A DNA stretch of 64,000 nt, taken from assembly GCA_019116365.1 (NCBI GenBank), contig DXBT01000016.1, forward strand, positions 5,221-69,220, read 5' to 3'. Of this stretch, positions 17,688 through 26,864 are shown one piece after another (the stretch's first letter is position 1; the number at the start of each line of letters is the position of its first letter). The DNA comes from Barnesiella merdipullorum. GTDB taxonomy: Bacteria; Bacteroidota; Bacteroidia; Bacteroidales; Barnesiellaceae. The notes beneath the pieces were generated by a model that was not told where the DNA came from, searched no databases, and saw only the letters and a list, made by a program, of their open reading frames with translations. Both the position numbers and the translations under genes were made by a program.

Positions 17688-19070
17688 ATGAAACAAAAAA
17701 CCCTCAAAACCAGTTTCTCGGTTAGCGGAAAAGGGTTGCATACCGGATTGGACATCACGGCAACCTTCCTCCCGGCCCCCGAACATCACGGATATAAAAT
17801 ACAGCGCATCGACCTCGAAGGTCAACCTATTATCGAAGCGCTGGCCGAAAACGTTGTAGAGACCAGCCGAGGCACGGTGATTGCCAACGGCGACGTAAGA
17901 GTGAGCACCATCGAACACGCCATGGCAGCCCTCTATGCGGCCGAAATCGACAACTGCCTCATCCAGGTAAATGCTCCCGAGTTGCCTATTCTCGACGGCA
18001 GCGCCGCTGTCTATGCCGAAGAGATCGAGCGTTGCGGCCTCGTAGAACAGAATGCCGAGCGCGAATACTACCTCATCAAATCGAAAATCGAGTTGCACGA
18101 CGAGGAAAGCGGTTCGTCGATCGTCGTTCTGCCCGACGATGAGTTCAGTGTCAACGTACTCATTTCGTTCGATTCGCCCATCTTGAACAACCAGTTTGCC
18201 AGTCTCGACGATCTGCACGACTTCAAGAAAGAGATTGCCGGCGCCCGCACCTTTGTCTTCGTAAGAGAGGTAGAGCCACTCGTGAAACACAACCTCATCA
18301 AGGGTGGAGACCTCGACAACGCCATCGTCATCTATGACCAAAAGACCTCGCAAACCGAGCTCGACCGGTTGGCCGACCTCCTGGGTGTACCCCACAAACA
18401 CGTCGATGAGCTGGGGTATATCAACAACAAACCCCTCGAGTTTGACAACGAGCCGGCCCGCCACAAACTGCTCGATATCCTGGGCGACATCGCGCTGGTA
18501 GGCAAGCCCATCAAAGGCCGCATCATCGCTACCCGCCCCGGTCACAAAATCAACAACCAGTTTGCCCGTCTCATTCGCAAAGAGGTGCGTCGCCAAGATA
18601 TCCAATGCCCCATTTACAATCCCAACAAGGCTCCCATCATGGATGTCAACCGCATTCGCCAGCTGCTTCCCCACCGCTATCCCTTCCTGCTGGTCGATAA
18701 GATTATCGAGATGGGCACGCGCCACATCGTCGGCGTCAAGAACGTATCGGGCAACGAACCCTTCTTCCAGGGCCACTTCCCTGCCGAGCCCATCATGCCC
18801 GGCGTACTGCTGGTCGAGGCCATGGCACAAACCGGCGGTCTGCTGGTACTCAATACCGTAGATGAGCCCGAGCGCTACTCGACCTACTTTATGAAAATAG
18901 ACAACGTCAAATTCCGTCAGAAAGTAGTACCGGGCGATACGGTCATCTTCCACCTGTCGCTCATGTCGGAGGTACGTCGCGGATGTGCCTACATGAAAGG
19001 CTATGCCTTCGTAGGTGAGCGCATCACTACCGAGGCCGAATTTATGGCACAGATTATCAAGAACAAATAA
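17688..19070 (+). CDS. lpxC-fabZ: Bifunctional LpxC deacetylase / FabZ dehydratase
   Basis: The 460-residue fusion joins the zinc deacetylase LpxC (about 1-310: zinc ligand His77 in STIEHAMAAL, a second in HKLLDILGD, and GHKINNQFARLIRK) to the 3-hydroxyacyl-ACP dehydratase FabZ (about 315-460: LLPHRYPFLLVDKI, catalytic His in FFQGHFP and Glu in LLVEAMAQ). LpxC performs the committed step of lipid A synthesis; FabZ draws the shared 3-hydroxyacyl-ACP into fatty acid elongation. The fusion is known in Bacteroidetes and ties the two pathways at a fixed ratio. Confidence 0.96.
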   Translation: MKQKTLKTSFSVSGKGLHTGLDITATFLPAPEHHGYKIQRIDLEGQPIIEALAENVVETSRGTVIANGDVRVSTIEHAMAALYAAEIDNCLIQVNAPELPILDGSAAVYAEEIERCGLVEQNAEREYYLIKSKIELHDEESGSSIVVLPDDEFSVNVLISFDSPILNNQFASLDDLHDFKKEIAGARTFVFVREVEPLVKHNLIKGGDLDNAIVIYDQKTSQTELDRLADLLGVPHKHVDELGYINNKPLEFDNEPARHKLLDILGDIALVGKPIKGRIIATRPGHKINNQFARLIRKEVRRQDIQCPIYNPNKAPIMDVNRIRQLLPHRYPFLLVDKIIEMGTRHIVGVKNVSGNEPFFQGHFPAEPIMPGVLLVEAMAQTGGLLVLNTVDEPERYSTYFMKIDNVKFRQKVVPGDTVIFHLSLMSEVRRGCAYMKGYAFVGERITTEAEFMAQIIKNK

Positions 19071-19093
19071 CATACTAAAACAAGCACAAGGAA

Positions 19094-19870
19094 ATGAAAC
19101 AACCTTTAGCATATGTCCACCCCGATGCCAAGATTGCCAATAATGTGGTAATCGAACCATTTGTTACAATCGATAAAAACGTAGTCATCGGCGAAGGGAC
19201 TCAGATAGGCTCCAACGTCACCATTCTGGAAGGCGCTCGTATCGGGAAAAACTGCAAAATATTCCCGGGGGCCGTCATCTCGGCCATTCCCCAAGACCTG
19301 AAGTTCCAGGGCGAAGATACCATCGTAGAGATAGGCGACAACACTACCTTGCGCGAATGTGTGACCGTGAACCGCGGTACAGCCGCCAAAGGTAAAACCG
19401 TGGTTGGCAGCAACTGCCTCATCATGGCCTACTCGCACATTGCTCACGACTGTGTCATAGGCGACAACGTAATCATCTCCAACGCCACTCAGGTTGCCGG
19501 CGAGGTAGTGGTCGATAACTATGCCGTTATCGGCGGGGGTACCCTCATTCACCAGTTCACCCACATTGGAGCTCATGTGATGATCCAGGGCGGATCGCAC
19601 GTCAACAAAGACATCCCTCCCTACATCAAAGCAGGGCGCAACCCCATCTCCTATGCCGGTATCAACTCCATTGGTCTGCGTCGTCGCAACTTCAGCAACG
19701 AAACCATCTGCAACATACAGGAGATCTATCGTTACCTCTACCTGTCGGACATGAACAACAGCGACGCCATCGAGCGCATCGAGGCCGAGTTGCCCGCCAC
19801 CAAAGAGCGTGACGAAATCGTGCTGTTCGTGCGCAACTCCAAACGTGGTATTATCAAAGGGTATCTCTAA
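19094..19870 (+). CDS. lpxA: UDP-N-acetylglucosamine acyltransferase
   Basis: The 258-residue protein begins lipid A synthesis by acylating UDP-GlcNAc. A left-handed beta-helix of hexapeptide repeats covers about 1-190; the catalytic base is His118 in SHIAHDC. The C-terminal helical domain (GLRRRNFSNETICNIQEIYRYLY onward) is typical. It is last in the lpx operon, 23 bases after lpxC-fabZ, and ends at the hairpin at 19901. Confidence 0.96.
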   Translation: MKQPLAYVHPDAKIANNVVIEPFVTIDKNVVIGEGTQIGSNVTILEGARIGKNCKIFPGAVISAIPQDLKFQGEDTIVEIGDNTTLRECVTVNRGTAAKGKTVVGSNCLIMAYSHIAHDCVIGDNVIISNATQVAGEVVVDNYAVIGGGTLIHQFTHIGAHVMIQGGSHVNKDIPPYIKAGRNPISYAGINSIGLRRRNFSNETICNIQEIYRYLYLSDMNNSDAIERIEAELPATKERDEIVLFVRNSKRGIIKGYL

Positions 19871-19900
19871 AATACACTTTTTCGATAGTAGCGACTACAA

Positions 19901-19940
19901 AGCGGGAGCCTCCAAGAAAGAGACTCCCGCTCTCTTTTTT
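19901..19940 (+). terminator. Terminator of the lpx operon
   Basis: AGCGGGAG (19901-19908) pairs with CTCCCGCT (19924-19931) and is followed by TCTCTTTTTT. Confidence 0.8.
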
Positions 19941-20015
19941 ACCTCCATCGGGTAGCCAAGCAGGACTGAGAAGTTCATTTAATGAGCTTTTCGGGCCATA
20001 TATTCGGTTAAAAAT

Positions 20016-20045
20016 TTTGCGGCTCGAAACTTTCAAATATATTTG
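20016..20045 (+). promoter_or_regulatory. Promoter of the outer-membrane protein gene at 20116
   Basis: TTTG at 20016-20019 and TATATTTG at 20038-20045 are separated by 18 bases, close to the Bacteroidetes consensus. Confidence 0.65.
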
Positions 20046-20115
20046 CGCATCATAATTTACAATGGCGCCTCCGAAAACCATAGACAGAGTAGGAAAAAAC
20101 GAAAAAAATGAAATC

Positions 20116-20799
20116 ATGAAAAAGATTCTCTTCGCAGCCGCTGCAACGGCCTTGGTACTCACCAGCGCACAAGCACAAGAAAAGTTCAAACCCGATGCCA
20201 TGACCGTATCCACCGAATTGAGTTACTCGCCCGGCGGTGCTACCGATGGCGGCTTCAGCCTGCCCGGGTATGGTGCCAAAGTGCGCCTGCACCTCAACGA
20301 AAAGATGGCCGTACGCTTGAATCTGGGATTGAACACAACGTCTTCGAAGACAACCGACTTTACGGCCAACGGCACTAACGAAGAAACCGAGACCTATCAT
20401 CGAAACACACAAACGAAATTCTCGATCATGCCTGGCTTTGAATATCACTTTACCAAATACGAAAGAATATCGCCTTATGTTGGTGGCGAAATCGGGATAC
20501 TCACCTCTATGACCAAAGAGACAGACAGCAGTTCGAACAGCGACATCAAAACCGTGACCAAAAGACCAGGATTGGGGTTTGGCATCAACGCGTTCACCGG
20601 TGTGGATGTGTATCTGTGCAAAGGCCTCTATCTGGGTTTTGAACTGGGTCTGGGATATGAATCGATGGATAACAAGCGTACACGGACTATCCACACGACA
20701 GAAACCGGAACTACCGAAGACACGGGAAATCAGGCTATACTGCAAACCGATTTCGGTTTCCATGCCACCCCGTCGCTACGCGTAGGCTGGTGCTTCTAA
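20116..20799 (+). CDS. Outer-membrane beta-barrel protein
   Basis: The 227-residue protein has a signal peptide (MKKILFAAAATALVLTSAQAQ) and alternating strands with aromatic ends, finishing with VGWCF, as expected for a small outer-membrane barrel (OmpW/porin-family-like). The frame is open 18 codons upstream, but the start at 20116 gives the signal peptide. Function is unknown. It stands alone between a good promoter and a hairpin at 20836. Confidence 0.75.
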   Translation: MKKILFAAAATALVLTSAQAQEKFKPDAMTVSTELSYSPGGATDGGFSLPGYGAKVRLHLNEKMAVRLNLGLNTTSSKTTDFTANGTNEETETYHRNTQTKFSIMPGFEYHFTKYERISPYVGGEIGILTSMTKETDSSSNSDIKTVTKRPGLGFGINAFTGVDVYLCKGLYLGFELGLGYESMDNKRTRTIHTTETGTTEDTGNQAILQTDFGFHATPSLRVGWCF

Positions 20800-20835
20800 T
20801 CGGCCATAAAGAGTTTATCTACTTGTATATCAACA

Positions 20836-20870
20836 GCGAGGCATATCACCACGGTATGCCTCGCCTCTTT
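20836..20870 (+). terminator. Terminator after the beta-barrel gene
   Basis: GCGAGGCATA (20836-20845) pairs with TATGCCTCGC (20855-20864), followed by CTCTTT. Confidence 0.65.
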
Positions 20871-21013
20871 AAAAATGTATTGCCCTCCCCTCAACGGCCG
20901 ACAACTGCCGAAATATAAATGTCGGCCCCTATATTTTTACAGGCATTATTTGGTAAGCGAAAGTTTTTTACTACTTTTACATATCCAAAAAAAGAACTTA
21001 ATTACACAACATC

Positions 21014-21565
21014 ATGATCTATAAATTCAGAATTGTTTCGGACGAAGTTGACAATTTCAAACGGGAAATCTGCATAGACTCCGATGCCACCTTTCTCGAT
21101 TTGCACGATGCCATACTCGACTCGGTGGGCTTCACCAAAGATCAAATGACCTCGTTTTTCATTTGTGACGACGATTGGGAGAAAAAGACCGAAATCACGC
21201 TCGTGGATATGGGTAAGGATTCCGACGAAGATACCTGGATTATGTCTTCGACGCGGCTGAGCGAGCTGATCGAAGACGAGGGACAACGGCTGGTTTTCGT
21301 ATTTGACTACATGACCGACCGTATGTTTTTCATGGAATTGAAAGAGATCGAAACAGGCAAAGACCTCGACGCCCCCATCTGCACGCGCAAAGAGGGAAAT
21401 CCCCCGCAACAGACCATGGACTTCGACGAGCTGGAGAAGAAGAACGCAGCCAACAGCACATCGGATCTCGACGAAGATTTCTATGGCGACGAGACCTACG
21501 ACCCCTCGGAACTCGACGACGAAGGCTTTGCCGACCTGAACATGGACGACGATTACACCTTGTAA
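21014..21565 (+). CDS. Acidic pRiA4b ORF-3-like protein
   Basis: The 183-residue cytoplasmic protein begins MIYKFRIVSDEVDNFKREI and carries the pattern FLDLHDAILDSVGFTKDQMTSFFICDDDW, typical of PF07929 (pRiA4b ORF-3, a small ubiquitin-like fold). The last 60 residues are very acidic (DLDEDFYGDETYDPSELDDEG...), suggesting a flexible tail. The biochemical role of this family is not known to me. It is a single-gene unit with a terminator hairpin at 21590. Confidence 0.75.
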   Translation: MIYKFRIVSDEVDNFKREICIDSDATFLDLHDAILDSVGFTKDQMTSFFICDDDWEKKTEITLVDMGKDSDEDTWIMSSTRLSELIEDEGQRLVFVFDYMTDRMFFMELKEIETGKDLDAPICTRKEGNPPQQTMDFDELEKKNAANSTSDLDEDFYGDETYDPSELDDEGFADLNMDDDYTL

Positions 21566-21589
21566 CACACATACACAGTAAAAACGGGA

Positions 21590-21625
21590 AGAGGCCCTCA
21601 CATCAATGTGATGGCCTCTTTTTTT
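21590..21625. terminator. Terminator between convergent genes
   Basis: AGAGGCC (21590-21596) pairs with GGCCTCT (21613-21619), with an inner TCACAT/ATGTGA stem, followed by seven T on the plus strand. Confidence 0.85.
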
Positions 21626-21646
21626 CATTCCTTAGCTGTTATCTCG

Positions 21647-22057
21647 CTACTCGACAATGGTGGCTGTAATGCGACGCGAGCCTCCGTCGTTGCGAAACTC
21701 ACACAGGTAAATGCCCTGCCAGGTTCCCAAATCGGGACGCCCATTACGGATGGGAATAGTCAGCGAAGCGCCCAACAGCGAAGCCTTGATATGGGCCGAC
21801 ATATCGTCGTCGCCCTCGCAGGTATGCAGGAAATACGAGGCCCCGTCGGGTACGGCCCGGTCGAAAAACGAGGAGAAATCGCGACGCACATCGGGATCGG
21901 CATTCTCGTTAATGGTGAGAGCCGCCGACGTGTGCTTCATGAAAAGATGGAGCAGTCCCGCCTGTGGCAATTCGGGCAAACGGGTAAAAATCTCTTTTGT
22001 AACCAAATGGTATCCCCGCTCATAATGGGGTAACGTTATCTCTATCGATCGAACCAT
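21647..22057 (-). CDS. yjbQ: YjbQ family protein (UPF0047)
   Basis: The 136-residue protein starts at MVRSIEITLPHYERG; the frame extends upstream but only this start gives the family length. LFMKHTSAALTINENADPDVRRD and the C-terminal GTWQGIYLCEFRN are the signature of YjbQ, which has weak thiamine-phosphate synthase activity in E. coli; the true role is unclear. It lies 41 bases downstream of a small unknown gene and is probably co-transcribed with it. Confidence 0.9.
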   Translation of the reverse strand: MVRSIEITLPHYERGYHLVTKEIFTRLPELPQAGLLHLFMKHTSAALTINENADPDVRRDFSSFFDRAVPDGASYFLHTCEGDDDMSAHIKASLLGASLTIPIRNGRPDLGTWQGIYLCEFRNDGGSRRITATIVE

Positions 22058-22098
22058 AGCTGCATCTCTTTTATTTTGTCTCCCCTGCAAAAGCAGAG

Positions 22099-22467
22099 TC
22101 AGGAATTGTCTTTGCGCATAAGACGATATTTGCACCAGTCATAAAACCTTTTTATCCAGTTGGTAGATTCGGGTTTGAAGTGGACGGTTACATCAACTTC
22201 GTCTCGATTGAAAAACAGAATATACGACGATGAAACAAGAGCCATATGATACTCAAATTTTTCAATACCATAGATATTGCGCAACAAAATGGTACGGAAC
22301 GGATTGTCGTTGCTCATTTGAGAAAATGTGATGGTATCGTCGGTCAAAACGACCTGGTACAACTCGCCGCATATAGCCATAAACTCATCAAGGTTCAGGC
22401 TGACCGGTGATTTGGGCGGCTTCGAATATTTCTTATACAAAGCCTTGATTACTCGTTTCGATATCAT
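22099..22467 (-). CDS. Small hypothetical protein upstream of yjbQ
   Basis: The 122-residue protein is basic and contains no signal peptide or motif that I recognise. Predicted strands in the middle (YQVVLTDDTITFSQMS, HMALVSSSYILFFNRDEVDVTVHF) and the basic C-terminus (RFYDWCKYRLMRK) suggest a compact cytoplasmic protein, perhaps PH-like. Codon use and composition fit a real gene. It appears to be first in a unit with yjbQ. Confidence 0.55.
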   Translation of the reverse strand: MISKRVIKALYKKYSKPPKSPVSLNLDEFMAICGELYQVVLTDDTITFSQMSNDNPFRTILLRNIYGIEKFEYHMALVSSSYILFFNRDEVDVTVHFKPESTNWIKRFYDWCKYRLMRKDNS

Positions 22468-22782
22468 AGCACATTAAAATATAAACATAAGCACTCTTAA
22501 TTTCTGGATAAATATACATATGAATAACTATATAATCTCGTCCCCATTAAGTTTTTTTCTTAAAGTTAATATATCGGCACAACTAAATACAAACATTAAC
22601 GCACAAATAGTTAATATCATAACACTCTCACTCCAAACAATTTAGTCCCCTTCGAATTGGTCCAGGACATTACCCCGACTATCGAGGAACCGTACTATTC
22701 CATACTCTGGTTTCAATAAAAATTACCAATCACTATCCTACCAAGCAAGAAGTAACACACTACACAAACGGTTGCCAAGACA
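22468..22782. other. AT-rich intergenic region of 315 bases
   Basis: No gene is visible. A TATATTTA sequence on the minus strand near 22511-22518 differs from the -7 consensus by one base and could drive the gene starting at 22467. No strong hairpin marks the end of the mscS unit. Confidence 0.4.
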
Positions 22783-24030
22783 TCACGACAAATGGTCTTT
22801 CAATGTTTGAAAGTCGTAACTGCCCGGCGACTGATAGATGCGCAGGCCAAACTCCCGAGTCATACCCAAGGTGTGATCCATCAAGTCGGCAGCCACACCT
22901 TCATAAGCCTTCCAGGTTTTCTCGGTCGAGAAGAGGTACAACTCCACAGGTAGTCCCTTCTCGGCCATGGGCAGATAGCGCACCATATACAGCAAATCGG
23001 AATTCGACTTACCCATTTGCCTGATATAATTCTCGAGATAAATTCTAAACAACATGCTGTTTGTCACCCGCAGTTCCTCGGCTCGAAACAGATTTCCCTC
23101 ATCGCGGGCCTCGGCCATAGCCTGCAAGCGCTGCGAAACAAACTCGCCCAGCAAGAAGTTCGATTCAAACCGGCGAAGTTCCTCTTCGCTCAGAAACGCA
23201 ATGCTGTTTACATCGAGTAGAATCTGCCGCGAAATACGGCGCCCCCCACTCTCGAACATGCTGCGCCAGTTGGTAAACGACCCCGACACCAGCGCATAGG
23301 GCGGAATGGTCGTAGTCGTATTGTCAAAGTTCAAGACCTTCACCGTGTTGAGCGTCACATCCTGCACAATACCATTGGCATTGTGGGCCGGAGCCGTAAT
23401 CCAGTCGCCCTTGTGCAGCATGTTGTTGGCCGAAAGCTGTATGCCGGCGACAAAACCCAGAATCGTATCTTTGAAAATCAACATGAGCACGGCAGCCGAA
23501 GCTCCCAAGCCGGCAAACAACCGGGCCGGCGACTCATCGATAATGGTACCTACAATGGCTATGAAACCCACCGAAAAAATAATCACCTGCAACGTCTGTA
23601 CCCCACCTTTTATGGGATAATGCCGCAAATCTTCCCGCTCGTTGAGGATATCGAGGAAGGCATTCAGCATACCGTTCAGGAAACGGAGTATCAAAGCAAT
23701 AATATAGACTTTGCAGATGCGCTCGGCCAAGATAAACCAGCTGCTTCCCAGCTCAAAAGCCGAGGGCAAAAAGGCATACAGAATAAAAGCCGGAGCCAGG
23801 GCTGCCAACCGGGCCACCACGTTTTTGTCATACAGGTGATCGTCCCACTCAAATTTGGTGCGGCGAATAACCGGCAGCAGCAACTTATTGATGAGCAGCT
23901 TACAAAGAATATCGCACACGAAGGCAATCAGCACAATCAACGCCACATAGATGAGGGTATGCCACACCACCGTGTCGTCAAAAAAGAGGCCGGCAGCCGA
24001 GTGCAAAATATTTTCTATCGATTCCAACAT
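22783..24030 (-). CDS. MscS-family mechanosensitive ion channel
   Basis: The 415-residue membrane protein has about five hydrophobic helices in the first 190 residues, then the pore-lining helix pattern GLGASAAVLMLIFKDTILGFVAGIQLSANNMLHKGDWI and the MscS beta-domain (VQDVTLNTVKVLNFDNTTTTIPPYALVSGSFTNW). The enlarged C-terminal cytoplasmic part matches the YbdG-like branch. It should open under membrane tension to release solutes at osmotic downshift. It is last in the leftward envelope gene run, 12 bases after the preceding gene. Confidence 0.9.
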   Translation of the reverse strand: MLESIENILHSAAGLFFDDTVVWHTLIYVALIVLIAFVCDILCKLLINKLLLPVIRRTKFEWDDHLYDKNVVARLAALAPAFILYAFLPSAFELGSSWFILAERICKVYIIALILRFLNGMLNAFLDILNEREDLRHYPIKGGVQTLQVIIFSVGFIAIVGTIIDESPARLFAGLGASAAVLMLIFKDTILGFVAGIQLSANNMLHKGDWITAPAHNANGIVQDVTLNTVKVLNFDNTTTTIPPYALVSGSFTNWRSMFESGGRRISRQILLDVNSIAFLSEEELRRFESNFLLGEFVSQRLQAMAEARDEGNLFRAEELRVTNSMLFRIYLENYIRQMGKSNSDLLYMVRYLPMAEKGLPVELYLFSTEKTWKAYEGVAADLMDHTLGMTREFGLRIYQSPGSYDFQTLKDHLS

Positions 24031-24042
24031 AACCTTTGCTTT

Positions 24043-24837
24043 TTATTCCACGGCAGGAGTAGTCTCGACACCCTTCTTCTCTTTTTTCTTGTCGAAGGAG
24101 AAACGATACCCTACCGTATAGGTAAACCCAAACGGCGACCCTTCGGGCCCGAATCCCGGGATAAACCAAGGTTGGGAGCGCTCATTCTTTTTGTAACCAA
24201 ACATCATGCGGTAACGCACCGTCCAACCCATGTAAAAGTTTTTATAGACCTGCACACGCAGTCCGCCCAACAGTTCGCCCCAGTGGGCCCACGACTTCTG
24301 ACCGGCGATGCGCAGTTGCTCGGTCTCCTCCCAATACGACGACTCCATCGTCACGTTGTCGATATCGTAGGTAAAGACCGAGAATCCATACCTGAGACCA
24401 ATATAGAAGAAACTCATCGCCTCCTTGTTGTAGCCAAAGTTGTAGTTCATACCCACGCGGTTGTAGAGCGAAGGTTTGGTGCGATAGGTAAAATTCAACT
24501 CCTCGGGAGTATTGTCGGCATAGCCCACACCAATCTCCCACACCGGGAAGAATCGGTTGTGCAGGTCGAGTTCGGCTGCAATTTCATAATTGCCATAGCT
24601 CTGGCCAAACAGTTTGGTCACTCCGTCGATAATGTTCACATTCAACGTGAGGCCGTTGAAAAGCGGATAGAGATATCCCTTGATCTCGGGCTCCTCAGGC
24701 TGAGGAGCGGCCACACTATCGGGCTGCTGGGTAGTCACCGTGTCGCGCCGGGCCGTGGGATCGACCGGCGTAATGCGGCGCTGAGCCATCGACGAGAGTA
24801 CCGTCAGCAAGAACAATATGAATAGTTTACTCCTCAT
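24043..24837 (-). CDS. DUF6048-like outer-membrane protein
   Basis: From ATG 24837 the protein has 264 residues with a signal peptide (MRSKLFILFLLTVLSSMAQ). A proline-rich linker (about 20-50) precedes a barrel-like region with many aromatic alternating strands and a lysine-rich tail. The start overlaps the stop of the upstream lipoprotein gene by 11 bases, indicating coupled translation. The pair is likely to act together in the outer membrane; the role is unknown. Confidence 0.7.
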   Translation of the reverse strand: MRSKLFILFLLTVLSSMAQRRITPVDPTARRDTVTTQQPDSVAAPQPEEPEIKGYLYPLFNGLTLNVNIIDGVTKLFGQSYGNYEIAAELDLHNRFFPVWEIGVGYADNTPEELNFTYRTKPSLYNRVGMNYNFGYNKEAMSFFYIGLRYGFSVFTYDIDNVTMESSYWEETEQLRIAGQKSWAHWGELLGGLRVQVYKNFYMGWTVRYRMMFGYKKNERSQPWFIPGFGPEGSPFGFTYTVGYRFSFDKKKEKKGVETTPAVE

Positions 24838-25363
24838 CGGGTTCGGTGGTTTGAACGGTATAAAACAGGCGTACACTCTCCACGTCCTTATTGGTAATCT
24901 CGGGCACAGTCACAGCCACCGAGTCGAGCACATTGCGGGTGTAGCGGCAAGTCTCAATGTTGAAGTTGTACATGGCGCCACAATCGATCGACTCGAAATA
25001 GGGATAGGCCTGATAAACGAAAGTGAGCGTGTCGTTGTAGCGGGGTGACGAGAGTGAGTGCTGCAAATACTGGATGACATATTGCGTGGAGTCTTGCGTA
25101 AAGCGCAAGGGCAGATAGACCTGAGTCACGGCAACAGCCGAATCGAGCAGCATCGAGTCGTTGGGCTGCCCTATCCCGTAAATCGAAATCGAGTCAACCA
25201 CCAGGGCCAACTCCTGACCTCCGTAGGAATAGAACTGTGCCAGAGGTATGCTGTTGCGGTTTTCCACACAGCCATCGCTGCCGCAGCTGCCCAACAAGAG
25301 CAGCCCGACACCCAGGCACAAGCCTCCGGCCACACGGGAAACTTTCGTCAGAAACGATCCCAT
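24827..25363 (-). CDS. DUF6452-like lipoprotein
   Basis: The 178-residue protein has a lipoprotein signal ending LLLLGSC near residue 27, followed by GSDGCVENRNSIPLAQFYSYGG. The rest is rich in beta strands and contains a CGAMYNFNIETC pair that may form a disulfide. It overlaps the nitroreductase gene by 16 bases and the downstream gene by 11 bases. The function is unknown. Confidence 0.7.
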   Translation of the reverse strand: MGSFLTKVSRVAGGLCLGVGLLLLGSCGSDGCVENRNSIPLAQFYSYGGQELALVVDSISIYGIGQPNDSMLLDSAVAVTQVYLPLRFTQDSTQYVIQYLQHSLSSPRYNDTLTFVYQAYPYFESIDCGAMYNFNIETCRYTRNVLDSVAVTVPEITNKDVESVRLFYTVQTTEPDEE

Positions 25364-25881
25364 TTCACTACATCGTTAAGCGGTTTGCGCTTACGCTCCG
25401 TCTCGGTTGCATCGGCCGGATAGCCTACCGGCAAGAGTACCACAGGCTCCCACGACACAGGCAGATTCAGCACCTCGCGGCAACGAGCCACATCGAAGTT
25501 ACACACCCAGCAAGCGCCCAACCCCTGCTCGACAGCAGCCAGAGCCAGATGCTCGGTAGCGATAGCTACATCGACATCGCAGAAGTCTTTGCCATCGGAG
25601 GCCCGTTTCCACGAAGCCTCGTGATTGCCACAAACGACAATACAGGCCGGAGCCGAGGCGAACCACTCGCGCGGATAGCACCCGTTGAGAGCCTTCAACT
25701 GCTCGGGATCACGCACGACCACAAAGCACCACGGCTGGAAGTTCACGGCCGACGGTGCCAACCGGGCCACCTCAAGCATATATTCGAGTTTGGCGCGCTC
25801 TACTGGAGCGGGAGCAAAAGCGCGCACCGACTTGCGCGCCTTTACCAGCGCCATCAAATCGGGATACTTCTTTTCATTCAT
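25348..25881 (-). CDS. Nitroreductase family protein
   Basis: The 177-residue flavoprotein begins with the family pattern RKSVRAFAPAPVERAKLEYMLEVARLAPSAVNFQPWCFVVV and ends with LPVGYPADATETERKRKPLNDVV. It probably binds FMN as a dimer and reduces a quinone-, nitro- or enoyl-type substrate with NAD(P)H. The substrate cannot be deduced. It sits in a six-gene leftward run between the glycosyltransferase and a lipoprotein. Confidence 0.88.
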   Translation of the reverse strand: MNEKKYPDLMALVKARKSVRAFAPAPVERAKLEYMLEVARLAPSAVNFQPWCFVVVRDPEQLKALNGCYPREWFASAPACIVVCGNHEASWKRASDGKDFCDVDVAIATEHLALAAVEQGLGACWVCNFDVARCREVLNLPVSWEPVVLLPVGYPADATETERKRKPLNDVVKWDRF

Positions 25882-25906
25882 ATGAGTCCGTATCTTGGTT
25901 TCACAA

Positions 25907-26860
25907 TTATTTCAGTTCGGTCTCTATCTGGTAGTTGTTGCGCTCGCTCGAGTTGCGCGAGATAAGCTCGCCTACAAAACCAGCCAGGAACAGCTGAGTA
26001 CCCAGAATCATGGCCGTGAGGGCCAGATAGAAATAGGGCGAATCGGTCACCAACCGGTAAGGCAGCCCGTTGTAGAGGCAATAGAGTTTGTTGGCACCCA
26101 CAACAATCACGGCAATAAATCCCAGCACAAACATCAAGCTGCCCAGCAGTCCGAAGAAGTGCATGGGTTTCACCCCGAAACGCGAGAAGAACCACAGTGT
26201 GATGAGGTCGAGATATCCATTTACAAAACGATCCAGACCGAATTTGGTTTTGCCATACTTGCGGGCCTGGTGGTGCACGGCCTTCTCACCTATCTTGTTA
26301 TACCCGGCATTCTTGGCCAGGTAGGGAATATAGCGGTGCATATCGCCATAGACCTCGATATTCTTCACCACCTCTTTCTTGTAGGCCTTCAGTCCGCAGT
26401 TGAAGTCGTGCAGATTTTTGATGCCCGACACCTTGCGGGCCGTGGCGTTGAAAAGTTTGGTAGGTATCGTCTTGGAGAGCGGGTCGTAGCGTTTCTTTTT
26501 CCACCCCGACACCAGGTCATAGCCATCGACCGTGATCATGCGGTAGAGTTCGGGAATCTCGTCGGGACTGTCCTGCAAGTCGGCATCCATGGTAATGACC
26601 ACGTCGCCTTCGGCACGCAGGAAGCCCGTGTAGAGGGCCGGCGACTTGCCATAATTGCGACGGAACTTCACCCCCTTGATGCAGGGATTCTTCTCCCGCA
26701 ACGACTCGATTACCTGCCACGAGTTATCGGTACTGCCGTCGTTGATAAACCATATCTCGTATGTAAACTTGTTGGCGGCCATCACCCGCTCGATCCACGC
26801 TGCCAGTTCGGGCAGCGATTCGGCCTCGTTATACAAAGGTACGATTACCGAAATATCCAT
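25907..26860 (-). CDS. Family 2 glycosyltransferase, dolichol-phosphate-mannose-synthase-like
   Basis: From ATG 26860 the protein has 317 residues. The GT-A domain starts MDISVIVPLYNEAESL and contains the metal-binding DADLQDSP and NDGSTDN motifs. Two C-terminal hydrophobic hairpins (about 225-300) anchor it in the inner membrane, as in GtrB/DPM1-like enzymes that load a polyprenyl phosphate with a sugar. The start was placed at 26860 since it lies just past the stop of the previous gene. Confidence 0.9.
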   Translation of the reverse strand: MDISVIVPLYNEAESLPELAAWIERVMAANKFTYEIWFINDGSTDNSWQVIESLREKNPCIKGVKFRRNYGKSPALYTGFLRAEGDVVITMDADLQDSPDEIPELYRMITVDGYDLVSGWKKKRYDPLSKTIPTKLFNATARKVSGIKNLHDFNCGLKAYKKEVVKNIEVYGDMHRYIPYLAKNAGYNKIGEKAVHHQARKYGKTKFGLDRFVNGYLDLITLWFFSRFGVKPMHFFGLLGSLMFVLGFIAVIVVGANKLYCLYNGLPYRLVTDSPYFYLALTAMILGTQLFLAGFVGELISRNSSERNNYQIETELK

Positions 26861-26864
26861 ATTC

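Noticed and set aside
17688..19070. lpxC-fabZ fusion as a novel finding
   Set aside because: The fusion is already known in Bacteroidetes and some other phyla.
16638..19160. Minus-strand open frame of 840 codons opposite lpxD and lpxC-fabZ
   Set aside because: It is an antisense shadow of well-recognised lipid A genes and its translation resembles no family.
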